A DNA stretch of 6,939 bases from JAZKFT01 sp043760535 (GCA_043760535.1 JAYUOV010000009.1:1-6939), one strand, 5' to 3'; positions 1 to 6,330 are shown, numbered from the stretch's first letter. The notes: generated by a model not told the origin, from the sequence alone. Numbers and translations are program-made.

Positions 1-595
1 AATCCTTTATTTCGTCCCAGCTTTTTGTAAATGGCGGGAAGCCATTTATTGGAGCGTCTTCGTCTGCATCATTAAAATATTGCAGGCTTCGCCACAGCAT
101 ATAAAACTGGCTGGCACCATATTTTTTTTCAAACCAATCCAGCATTTGCTGCCATCCAAATACTTCTATCAAAGCATAAATATCAAAGAAGTCTTTTCGT
201 TTGCCACGGCCACAAATGGTATGCATCTTCATCGCTGCTATATCCTCAACATGAAAATACTTTATGCCATCATTTTCAATAAATGGATGAATTAATGTTG
301 CCGGTTCGTGTACAAAATCGCACTTTACTTTATTAGAAAATCCAAACAACATCCTGCTGTTACGGTTTACAAACTCGTATCCAATAGCAGGTGCAGAAAA
401 TAGTACAATTTCTAAATTTCGGGTATCGAATGGTGCAGGGGAAAAAATATCAAGGTCAATGGAATCTCTGTGGCCTAATTGTAAAGCCAATGCAGTGCCG
501 CCAGCTAGTGCAAAATTTTCATACACTTCGGGTATTGCAAATAATTGCTTTAATACCGTGTATGTTTCTTCTTTAATAGTAGAAAGATGAAACAT
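1..595 (-). CDS. AbiEii/AbiGii-type nucleotidyltransferase (putative toxin), partial, C-terminus beyond the window
   Basis: Starting at the ATG at 595, a minus-strand frame stays open for 198 codons to the left edge, so the stop lies outside the window. The N-terminal part carries the nucleotidyltransferase signature of the AbiEii/AbiGii family: GG at residues 32-33, the run GHRDSIDLDIF at 41-51 with acidic residues D47 and D49 in the DxD position, and a third acidic candidate D93 in VKCDFVHEP. Further on, residues 117-140 read as the family's conserved block (EDIAAMK, then GRGKRKDFFDIY), with K123, D135 and D138. Known members are about 200-300 residues, and the shorter Bacteroidota forms would end soon after this point. 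In the type IV AbiE system this protein is the toxin and transfers nucleotides; here the target is unknown. It overlaps the upstream DUF6922-like gene by 23 bp, so the two are probably co-translated. An ATG at 599 is in another frame and was rejected as the start. Confidence 0.9.
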   Translation of the reverse strand, partial: MFHLSTIKEETYTVLKQLFAIPEVYENFALAGGTALALQLGHRDSIDLDIFSPAPFDTRNLEIVLFSAPAIGYEFVNRNSRMLFGFSNKVKCDFVHEPATLIHPFIENDGIKYFHVEDIAAMKMHTICGRGKRKDFFDIYALIEVFGWQQMLDWFEKKYGASQFYMLWRSLQYFNDADEDAPINGFPPFTKSWDEIKD

Positions 596-896
596 GCATT
601 TCTGATTTTGGGATATTAAAATAGTTACTGCAAAAATTAATGGTCTTTGGGTCCAGTTCCTTGCTTTTTCGAAGAGCTTCCCGGATATCATCAGCGGAAT
701 AAATCTTTGTGAGCACATACACATCTTCTAAAAATCCACGGGTTAAAACCCTTTCTACGATATATCGTTTGTTATTGGCAATGCTGATATTTTCAATAGG
801 TGTATCCCAAAATAAATGTTGGCGGAAGGGGAAATTACCGGATGCAATTTTCTCATCCAAATCCTTTGTATTTATCAATGAAAAATAATTGAACAT
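573..896 (-). CDS. DUF6922-like small protein, putative antitoxin/partner of the AbiEii-type toxin
   Basis: This is a 107-residue acidic/basic mixed protein with no signal peptide or membrane segment. It has the layout I associate with DUF6922 proteins of Bacteroidota: an aromatic block FRQHLFWD at residues 24-31, then KRYIVERVLTRG at 43-54, an acidic helix region with a YSADDIREALRKSKELD stretch at 66-82, and KTINFCSNYFNIPKSE at 84-99. These small proteins are commonly encoded just before an AbiEii/AbiGii-type nucleotidyltransferase, exactly as here, with a 23-bp overlap. A role as antitoxin or regulator is inferred from that pairing only. It is not the winged-helix AbiEi antitoxin of the classical system. 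The start at 896 fits the length of the family; on the minus strand the motif TACATTTG ends 5 bases before the ATG, but I do not take it as a proven promoter. Confidence 0.82.
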   Translation of the reverse strand: MFNYFSLINTKDLDEKIASGNFPFRQHLFWDTPIENISIANNKRYIVERVLTRGFLEDVYVLTKIYSADDIREALRKSKELDPKTINFCSNYFNIPKSEMHVSSFYY

Positions 897-1113
897 GCTT
901 CAAATGTAAGTGGGTTAAGAGACTGTTTAAATTTAGTTTTGGTATTTAAAAATGGTGAAAAAGATGCTATATGCACTACTGCTGAACGGAGCCCCGTAAT
1001 ACTACGTGGTTATAACGTTCGTCAATGTAGCCCAATCAAGGAACGAATGCTGGTTAACAAAAAGAACAAATCCAATTCATACTGACCATTTACCAGTGAC
1101 CTAATAACCAATA
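897..1113. other. Intergenic gap between ureF and the toxin-antitoxin pair; no gene, one repeat-like stretch
   Basis: I find no coding sequence in these 217 bases on either strand and no trace of ureG, which usually follows ureF. The stretch at about 984-1045 is richer in GC than the rest and contains CCCCG followed two bases later by ATACTACGT (999-1007). The same two words occur in the same orientation in the ureB-ureC gap at 4206-4219. The promoter of the minus-strand toxin-antitoxin pair should lie in the left part of this gap, but no convincing -33/-7 pair is visible. Confidence 0.5.
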
Positions 1114-1800
1114 TTACGACATATACAACCTCGAATACAACCCCTCATGCTGCATACACCTAATGTCGAAACCAGTGCAGCACAAGCCCAGCAGATCTTC
1201 ATTGGGCTGCATGGTGGCAGCCACCAATTCTGCTATCAAAGGCTGTAGTGAAAACAACAACTCCTGCCCATACTGCTGGCCCAGCGGAACCAGCTTAACA
1301 CTATTGGTAACCATACCAGCAGCGGCGTTGTAATAAAAGCCTGTGAGTGCATCCTGCTTTGGTATTTTTAATACAGCGGCGTAGAGGCCAAACACAATGC
1401 AATAATGGCCAACTGCGTTGTGAGCATCGATGGCATTTTTATATGCATTGGCCAAAACATCGCTACAAACTGGTTGAAAAATTTTAATCAGCCTCATGCC
1501 CAGTTTATGGCTGGCCTGCCGCATTTCTCTGGGCAGTTTTACAGCATTGCAGGTTTCATCTAACTCAAGAATTTTTTTAAAATCATTTTGATCTGCAGCA
1601 TCATAAGCCAGCGATGCAAATGCCGCATCGGAGTAACGGATATTGTGACTTATCATTTCGGTTACAAATGCTTTTGCAGTTGCTGCATTATGCACCCGGC
1701 CCTGCTGCACATACGTTTCCAAACCCGCCGAATGTGCATAGCCACCAATGGGTAATGTGGGGTCGCTTAAATGCAATAAACTTAACAACTGGGTGTTCAT
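1114..1800 (-). CDS. ureF: Urease accessory protein UreF
   Basis: This 228-residue protein has the usual length of UreF. In the cytoplasm UreF joins UreD/UreH and UreG on the apo-urease and gates GTP-dependent nickel insertion, acting on the UreG GTPase. The family signature is at the N-terminus (LLHLSDPTLPIGGYAHSAGL, residues 8-27, then ETYV), and the characteristic C-terminal tail HEGLYSRLYMS closes the protein. The middle is helical and rich in alanine, as in other UreF proteins. The start ATG at 1800 overlaps the ureE stop as ATGA (4 bp), which strongly supports this start and translational coupling with ureE. UreF needs UreG and UreD partners, and neither is encoded in this window. The gene is intact, with no frameshift. 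Confidence 0.96.
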   Translation of the reverse strand: MNTQLLSLLHLSDPTLPIGGYAHSAGLETYVQQGRVHNAATAKAFVTEMISHNIRYSDAAFASLAYDAADQNDFKKILELDETCNAVKLPREMRQASHKLGMRLIKIFQPVCSDVLANAYKNAIDAHNAVGHYCIVFGLYAAVLKIPKQDALTGFYYNAAAGMVTNSVKLVPLGQQYGQELLFSLQPLIAELVAATMQPNEDLLGLCCTGFDIRCMQHEGLYSRLYMS

Positions 1801-2294
1801 TTATCGGCAGTTGTAAGGTTAATAATTTTAGAAAACAAGCTGCTGCTGCCATGCGGCGTTACAGTTGTTTTAAGCGGATGTAACAGCTTACGTTTTCCCT
1901 CTGCCAGGTTATAACCGGCAGTTTTTAACAGCCGCAATAAAGGAGCTTCGTAAGCTACCAGCACTTCATCATTTTCATAAAAAAGGGGCAAATGTTTATT
2001 GCCAATTTCGTAACAAATAGCCGCCATTTCGTAAATTGATTTTGGCCTGATAATAATCACATCACAATCTGCTATCTCAACAGCAACAATGGTTTCAGCA
2101 TCCAGGTACAGCACATCGCCTTGTGTAATGTTTTGATTTTCCTGTAAAAATTTTATCGTTACTTCTTTACCGGAGGTAGTGCGTTTATGTAGGATGCGTT
2201 TATTGACTTCGTACCACTCCAGCACCAGCCAGTCGATGGTTCGGCCAGCAGTTCCGTAAGCGGAAAGGGGTTGTAATTTTTCTTTGATGAGCAT
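1797..2294 (-). CDS. ureE: Urease accessory protein UreE (nickel metallochaperone)
   Basis: This 165-residue cytoplasmic nickel chaperone brings Ni to the UreDFG-urease complex. The N-terminal half is the beta-rich UreE domain. The C-terminal half contains the metal-site segment EIGNKHLPLFYENDEVLV (residues 97-114), in which H101 corresponds to the conserved nickel-binding histidine (H96 in Klebsiella UreE). It is followed by KLLHPLKTTVTPHG (137-149) and SSLFSKI near the end. Compared with the Klebsiella protein it lacks the long polyhistidine tail, and the positions equivalent to H110/H112 are not histidine, so nickel storage capacity is probably low. H139 and H148 are the only histidines in the tail. 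The gene sits 83 bp after ureC and overlaps ureF by 4 bp. Confidence 0.94.
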   Translation of the reverse strand: MLIKEKLQPLSAYGTAGRTIDWLVLEWYEVNKRILHKRTTSGKEVTIKFLQENQNITQGDVLYLDAETIVAVEIADCDVIIIRPKSIYEMAAICYEIGNKHLPLFYENDEVLVAYEAPLLRLLKTAGYNLAEGKRKLLHPLKTTVTPHGSSSLFSKIINLTTADK

Positions 2295-2304
2295 GGTGCA
2301 AACT

Positions 2305-2366
2305 AACCTATAAGGTCTTTTTGGGTGTATAAATTTTAAAGAAAGGTTTAAAAGACCTGATAGGTT
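2305..2366. repeat. 17-bp inverted repeat (one mismatch) between ureC and ureE
   Basis: The left arm AACCTATAAGGTCTTTT (2305-2321) and the right arm AAAAGACCTGATAGGTT (2350-2366) are reverse complements except for one position (A2312 opposite G2359). They are separated by a 28-base AT-rich spacer. In RNA this would form a long hairpin between the ureC stop and the ureE start. It could attenuate or stabilise the transcript, act as a partial terminator, or be a copy of a dispersed palindromic repeat; I recall similar AGGTCTTT palindromes between genes in Bacteroidota but cannot check this. A run of seven G (2371-2377) separates it from the ureC stop codon. Confidence 0.8.
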
Positions 2367-2377
2367 TTGTGGGGGGG

Positions 2378-4099
2378 TTAAAACAAAAAGTACCGCTGAG
2401 CCAGTGGCAGCACATTCACTGGTTCGCAGGTAATATGCACACCATCCACTTTTACTTCGTAGTTCTCCGGGTTCACATCTATCTGCGGCGTAGCATCGTT
2501 ATGTATTAAATTTTTCTTGCTAATGTTTCGGCAGTTTTTTACCGGCAGTACCAATTTTTGCAAACCATATTGCTGCACCACATTTCTTTCTAGCGAAAGT
2601 TTGGAAACAAAAGTGGCACAGGTACGGTGCAAAGCCTTGCCATAAGCACCAAACATGTAGCGGTAAATTACAGGCTGCGGTGTAGGGATGGAAGCATTGG
2701 GGTCGCCCATTTTAGCGGCGATAATCATTCCGCCTTTAATAATCATTTCGGGCTTGGCGCCAAACATGGCTGGTTTCCATAATACCAAATCGGCCAGTTT
2801 GCCAGCTTCTATTGAACCTACATATTCGCTGATGCCATGGCAGATGGCGGGGTTAATGGTGTATTTGCTCACAAATCTTTTTACCCTAAAATTATCGTTG
2901 TTACCAGCTTCATCTTCCTGCAAAAAACCACGCTGCTTCTTCATCTTATCTGCAGTTTGCCAGGTACGGATAATCACTTCACCCACCCTGCCCATGGCCT
3001 GGCTGTCGCTGCTCATCATGCTGAACACACCCATATCGTGCAGTATATCTTCGGCAGCAATGGTCTCGGGCCTTATGCGGCTATCTGCAAAAGCCACATC
3101 TTCCGGAACCGACTTATCCAGGTGGTGACATACCATCAGCATATCGAGGTGCTCGTCAATTGTGTTAACCGTGTACGGCCTTGTGGGGTTGGTGCTGCTT
3201 GGCAATACATTGGGGTACATGGCTGCTTTAATAATATCCGGAGCATGGCCGCCACCAGCACCTTCGGTATGAAATGTATGTATTACACGACCCTTGATAG
3301 CAGCCATGGTGTCTTCTAAAAATCCACCTTCGTTTAAGGTATCGGTATGGATGGCCACCTGTATATCATATTTATCTGCTATTTGCAAACTGGCATCTAT
3401 CACCGCCGTGGTGCTGCCCCAGTCTTCATGAATTTTGAGGCCGAGTGCTCCGGCTTCTATCTGCTCTTCTAGCGGTGCCAGCGAAGCACAATTGCCCTTG
3501 CCAAAAAAGCCAAGGTTCATGGGGAAAGCTTCGGCAGCTTCCAGCATTTTTTGGATATTCCATGCACCAGGTGTAACGGTTGTGGCATTAGTTCCATCAG
3601 CCGGGCCGGTACCACCGCCAATCATTGTAGTAATACCGCTAAACAAGGCATGGTCTATCTGCTGTGGACAAATAAAATGGATATGCGTATCAATGCCGCC
3701 AGCCGTAGCAATAAGGCCAGCACCACCATGCACTTCGGTGCTGGCACCAATAATCATGTTGGGGTTAATGCCATCCATGGTGTCGGGGTTTCCGGCTTTG
3801 CCAATACCCACAATCTTGCCGTCTTTAATGCCAATGTCGGCCTTTACAATACCCCAGTGGTCGATAATCATTACACTGGTAATTACAAAATCCAGCACGC
3901 CTTCGCAGCGGGTAGCTGTGGCACTTTGTGCCATACCATCACGAATGGTTTTGCCGCCGCCAAACTTTGCTTCATCGCCGTACACGGTAAAATCTTTTTC
4001 AATTTCTATAATCAAATCCGTATCGCCCAGCCGCAGTTTATCACCAGTGGTAGACCCGTACATATTGGCGTATTTAATACGGTTTATTTGTAAAGACAT
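2378..4099 (-). CDS. ureC: Urease alpha (catalytic) subunit UreC
   Basis: This is the catalytic subunit of urease, which hydrolyses urea to ammonia and carbamate in the cytoplasm using a dinuclear nickel centre. At 573 residues it has full family length. Every active-site residue of the Klebsiella enzyme is found at a constant +5 offset: nickel ligands H139 and H141 (in GGIDTHIHF), carbamylated lysine K222 (GLKIHED), H251, H277 and D365 (MSSDSQAMG), with H224 for substrate binding and the flap residues C324 and H325 (MVCHHLD) plus R341. The N-terminus (YANMYGSTTGDKLRLGDTDL) and the C-terminus (PLAQRYFLF) are typical. The ATG at 4099 is the only sensible start. Upstream there is a 270-bp gap to ureB, unusual because ureB and ureC normally abut; the 35 bases closest to the start are heptamer repeats. 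The reading frame shows no damage. Confidence 0.98.
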   Translation of the reverse strand: MSLQINRIKYANMYGSTTGDKLRLGDTDLIIEIEKDFTVYGDEAKFGGGKTIRDGMAQSATATRCEGVLDFVITSVMIIDHWGIVKADIGIKDGKIVGIGKAGNPDTMDGINPNMIIGASTEVHGGAGLIATAGGIDTHIHFICPQQIDHALFSGITTMIGGGTGPADGTNATTVTPGAWNIQKMLEAAEAFPMNLGFFGKGNCASLAPLEEQIEAGALGLKIHEDWGSTTAVIDASLQIADKYDIQVAIHTDTLNEGGFLEDTMAAIKGRVIHTFHTEGAGGGHAPDIIKAAMYPNVLPSSTNPTRPYTVNTIDEHLDMLMVCHHLDKSVPEDVAFADSRIRPETIAAEDILHDMGVFSMMSSDSQAMGRVGEVIIRTWQTADKMKKQRGFLQEDEAGNNDNFRVKRFVSKYTINPAICHGISEYVGSIEAGKLADLVLWKPAMFGAKPEMIIKGGMIIAAKMGDPNASIPTPQPVIYRYMFGAYGKALHRTCATFVSKLSLERNVVQQYGLQKLVLPVKNCRNISKKNLIHNDATPQIDVNPENYEVKVDGVHITCEPVNVLPLAQRYFLF

Positions 4100-4101
4100 G
4101 T

Positions 4102-4136
4102 TTTTGATTTTTTGATGTCGGATGTCTGATTTCTGA
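4102..4136 (-). repeat. Heptamer tandem repeat directly upstream of ureC
   Basis: Read on the minus strand, four 7-bp units stand in perfect register at 4136-4109: TCAGAAA, TCAGACA, TCCGACA, TCAAAAA. A fifth, shifted unit (ATCAAAA) reaches base 4102, three bases before the ureC ATG. The units fit a TCAKAMA consensus (K = G/T, M = A/C), the same as the array in front of the M16 peptidase gene. The array would make an unstructured A-rich leader, which might aid initiation in a phylum that rarely uses Shine-Dalgarno sites; that role is inferred. Confidence 0.65.
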
Positions 4137-4139
4137 TTT

Positions 4140-4369
4140 ATTATGTACCAGGGGCCATTGCTACTATGACGCTGTAGTTGCGTCGCATGCCGAAAGCTAT
4201 AGGCTCCCCGATACTACGTTTAATAGGGACTTGTGCGATTTGCAATTCTATTGAGCATCCATAGGTACTTAGTTAAAACACTTTCGGTTACCTTACTTAT
4301 CAGGCGATGTCTCTGCAATGGCATTTGTGTGCAGGCCGCAGGTCTCGCCGTGGCGGCAAAACAAAACCT
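4140..4369. repeat. Non-coding, repeat-like DNA inserted between ureB and ureC
   Basis: No gene is visible in these 230 bases. They contain a small hairpin GACGC-TGTAGTT-GCGTC (4168-4184), followed by CCCCG-ATACTACGT (4206-4219), words also present downstream of ureF. The right part (about 4300-4369) is GC-rich and, on the minus strand, contains TTTTGCCGCCACGGCGAGAC and ATGCCATTGCAGAGACATCG. It looks to me like a dispersed intergenic repeat of Chitinophagaceae-type genomes, but this is from memory. In most urease operons ureB and ureC are adjacent, so this stretch is probably an insertion or accumulated repeat DNA. It may hold a promoter for ureC, though I cannot point to one. Confidence 0.4.
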
Positions 4370-4729
4370 TCACTTAAAACCATTCTTCCCAGCCTTGCTA
4401 ACAGCCGCCATCATATTGCTTTCACTGATGGCTCCATCCACCAAATTATTAAAGCCAAAGATTTTTTTGTTACCGCCGAAGGCTACCAGTTCCACATCTT
4501 TTTCTTCGCCGGGTTCAAAACGAACGGCGGTGCCTGCGGCAATATTTAACCGCATACCAAAAGCCGCCGCCCTAATGAATTGCATTTGCTTATTGGCTTC
4601 AAAAAAATGAAAATGCGAGCCAACCTGTACAGGCCTGTCGCCAGTATTTACTACGGTTATTTTTGCGGTAGCACGGCCCACATTGCACTCAATGGCTTCG
4701 TTAGCTAAAATGTATTCGCCAGGTATCAT
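4370..4729 (-). CDS. ureB: Urease beta subunit UreB
   Basis: This is the structural beta subunit of urease, which packs against UreC in the (alpha-beta-gamma)3 enzyme and has no catalytic residues of its own. The 119-residue protein opens with the family hallmark MIPGEYILANEAIECNVGR (residues 1-19). It continues with TVVNTGDRPVQVGSHFHFFE (25-44), the most conserved UreB block, then RLNIAAGTAVRFEPGEEKDV and FGFNNLVDGA (92-101). The roughly 18-residue tail after VDGA is in the length range I expect for Bacteroidota homologues. It is not fused to a gamma subunit, and no ureA lies upstream, where it is normally encoded. The next element upstream is a decayed fragment, so ureB is now the first urease gene of the cluster. 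Confidence 0.96.
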   Translation of the reverse strand: MIPGEYILANEAIECNVGRATAKITVVNTGDRPVQVGSHFHFFEANKQMQFIRAAAFGMRLNIAAGTAVRFEPGEEKDVELVAFGGNKKIFGFNNLVDGAISESNMMAAVSKAGKNGFK

Positions 4730-4769
4730 TGGGTTATTTTTAGCTGTTTTAAAAACTATGAATGTAAAA

Positions 4770-4946
4770 TCACTGTTTAAGTTTTGTTGCGATACCTAAC
4801 GATACCATCCATGTTTGTAAGCCTATGGCTCCAATAAAAACATCAAAATGCTGCAGGCTTTATCCTACTCAAGGTTTTACACCTGCATCCAGCTGCATTT
4901 TATTAGCGAAACTGTAAACATTTTGTAAGCCGATGTGGGTTATTGC
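4770..4946 (-). pseudogene. Relic resembling the C-terminal end of an outer-membrane beta-barrel protein
   Basis: The ureB-M16 gap (4730-5050) holds no intact gene. In one minus-strand frame from 4946 to the TGA at 4770-4772, 59 codons read smoothly apart from two internal stops (codons 26 and 29). The flanking pieces are NVYSFANKMQLDAGVKP and SLQHFDVFIGAIGLQTWMV followed by SLGIATKLKQ. The alternation of hydrophobic and polar residues, with DAG and FIG turns, resembles the last strands of Bacteroidota outer-membrane barrel or transporter proteins. It does not resemble urease gamma, so it is not a ureA remnant. Its start and full family are unknown; calling it a pseudogene rests on the coding-like look of a single frame, and chance is possible. 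Confidence 0.4.
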
Positions 4947-5017
4947 CTAACCATAAAAGTAGTGATAAGATTATATATATAAATTCAATAGAAATGATTT
5001 GGCACTAGTAACACTTA

Positions 5018-5034
5018 AGCTTACTTGCTAAGCT
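5018..5034 (-). terminator. Possible weak terminator hairpin after the M16 peptidase gene
   Basis: A perfect 6-bp stem, AGCTTA (5018-5023) with TAAGCT (5029-5034), encloses the loop CTTGC and lies 17 bases past the peptidase stop codon on the minus strand. The stem is short and AT-rich and is not followed by a run of T on the transcript, so intrinsic termination would be weak. Position is the main argument. Confidence 0.25.
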
Positions 5035-5050
5035 GTAGTTGTGCTTCTCC

Positions 5051-6289
5051 CTAATTTTTAGAAAAATAATACAAGGTGTTGCTATTCTCATTCCTAAAAA
5101 TTTTTGCCGCTTCTGCCATCAATTGTTCTTTGGTAATGCTTTGAAATTTGGTGAGTTCGGTGTTCATTAAATTGGCATCGCCAAGCAGTTCGTAGTTGGC
5201 CAGGCTTTGTGCCCGGTTTAGCACACTCATGTCTTCAAAAGCTATCATGCTCTCGGTTTTATTCTTAACTTTTTGCAGTTCTTTTTCAGTAATGCCTTCG
5301 GCTAAAAATTTGGTTATTTCTGCCATCAAGGCAGCTTCTGCAATTTCCATTGTTACGCCTTTTACAAGCCTGCCAGTTATAGATACCAAACCATTATCGG
5401 CACTTCCACTTTGGCTACAGTCTATGCCACTAAATAATTTTTGCACTTTTACTAAACTCTGGAATAACCTCGAAGACCCGCCACTGCCCAGTATTTCGGT
5501 AACTAAGTCTGCTATGTAATACCCATCACTTAACCGGCTGCCCATGTGCCAGCATTTGTATAGGGCATCTACTGGCACATCGGCAGTAATGGTAAGGGTA
5601 CGTGCCTCAATTTGTTCGGGTTCTTGCGGTATATTTCTTTGGTATTTGTTGCCTGCGGGTATGCTGCCAAACCATTTTTCGGTAAGGTTTTTTACTTGGT
5701 TTACAGTAACATCTCCGGCTACTACCAGAATGGCGTTACTGGGTGTGTAATGCTTAAAAAAAAAGTTTTTAACATCTTGCAATTGCGCATTTTCCACATG
5801 GCTTAATTCTTTGCCAATGGTCATCCAGCGGTAGGGGTGGGTGGTATAGGCTAGTTCCCTCATTTTGTGCCACACATCACCGTAAGGCTTGTTTATGTAA
5901 TGTTCTTTAAACTCTTCGCATACTACTTTTCGCTGCACTTCTAGGCTGCTTTCATCGAAGGCAAGGCTTAGCATCCGATCACTTTCTAGCCAAAAGGCAG
6001 TCTCCAAATTTTCGGATGGTACCTGTATGTAGTAGTTGGTAATGTCGTTGGTGGTATAGGCATTGTTTTCGCCGCCAGCCATCTGCAAGGGTTCATCGTA
6101 TTCTGGTATGTTTATACTACCGCCAAACATGAGGTGCTCAAATAAATGTGCAAAGCCTGTTTGGTCGGGGTTTTCGTCCCGGGCACCTACATCGTACATA
6201 ACATTAAACACCGCCATAGGTGTGCTGTGGTCTTGGTGTACGATAACCCTAAGGCCGTTGGGTAGTTCAAATTTTTCGAAAGCTATCAT
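5051..6289 (-). CDS. M16 family (pitrilysin/insulinase-like) zinc metallopeptidase
   Basis: This 412-residue protein has the two-domain size of a single M16B-type subunit. The inverted zinc motif HxxEH is intact as HLFEH at residues 48-52 (H48 and H52 zinc ligands, E51 catalytic base). The third ligand is expected about 75 residues on, where CEEF supplies E125/E126. The second domain contains GSGGSSRLFQSLV and ends in TLYYFSKN. Such enzymes degrade peptides or process small proteins. No signal peptide is seen, so a cytoplasmic site is likely, unlike many periplasmic relatives. I chose the ATG at 6289 (MIAFEKFELPNGLRV, the usual M16 opening) over an in-frame TTG at 6337, because the 16 extra codons would translate the heptamer repeats. 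No inactive M16 partner gene is adjacent. The neighbours give no clue to its substrate, and a link to urease is not suggested. Confidence 0.95.
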   Translation of the reverse strand: MIAFEKFELPNGLRVIVHQDHSTPMAVFNVMYDVGARDENPDQTGFAHLFEHLMFGGSINIPEYDEPLQMAGGENNAYTTNDITNYYIQVPSENLETAFWLESDRMLSLAFDESSLEVQRKVVCEEFKEHYINKPYGDVWHKMRELAYTTHPYRWMTIGKELSHVENAQLQDVKNFFFKHYTPSNAILVVAGDVTVNQVKNLTEKWFGSIPAGNKYQRNIPQEPEQIEARTLTITADVPVDALYKCWHMGSRLSDGYYIADLVTEILGSGGSSRLFQSLVKVQKLFSGIDCSQSGSADNGLVSITGRLVKGVTMEIAEAALMAEITKFLAEGITEKELQKVKNKTESMIAFEDMSVLNRAQSLANYELLGDANLMNTELTKFQSITKEQLMAEAAKIFRNENSNTLYYFSKN

Positions 6290-6330
6290 TTTTGATGTAT
6301 GATTTATAATTTGTGATGTATAATTTATAA
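6289..6330 (-). repeat. Heptamer tandem repeat directly upstream of the M16 peptidase start
   Basis: On the minus strand six 7-bp units run in perfect register from 6330 to 6289: TTATAAA, TTATACA, TCACAAA, TTATAAA, TCATACA, TCAAAAA, the last base being the A of the ATG. The consensus TYAKAMA matches the array before ureC. The array touches the start codon, leaving no room for a Shine-Dalgarno site. Confidence 0.75.

Noticed and set aside
80..576. Two short plus-strand open frames at the left edge
   Set aside because: They lie opposite the open AbiEii-type frame, which has clear family motifs.
901..908. TACATTTG on the minus strand as a Bacteroidota -7 box (TAnnTTTG) for the toxin-antitoxin pair
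   Set aside because: It matches the consensus but lies 5 bases from the ATG, and there is no clear -33 TTG at the right distance, so it would need leaderless transcription. It may be chance in AT-rich DNA.
919..942. GAGACTGTTTAAAT-like stretch as an insertion-sequence end
   Set aside because: It resembles some insertion-sequence termini, but no inverted partner or transposase is found near it. A loosely similar ACTGTTTAAGTTTTG at 4772-4786 lies in the barrel relic and is probably chance.
2688..4115. Several long plus-strand open frames opposite ureC
   Set aside because: They are antisense shadows of a highly conserved gene; their translations show no family features.
4168..4184. Hairpin GACGC/GCGTC as a terminator after ureB
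   Set aside because: The 5-bp stem is about 190 bases past the ureB stop and has no T-run on the transcript.
4730..5050. Possible decayed ureA before ureB
   Set aside because: None of the minus-strand frames shows urease gamma motifs; the only coding-like frame looks like a membrane barrel end.
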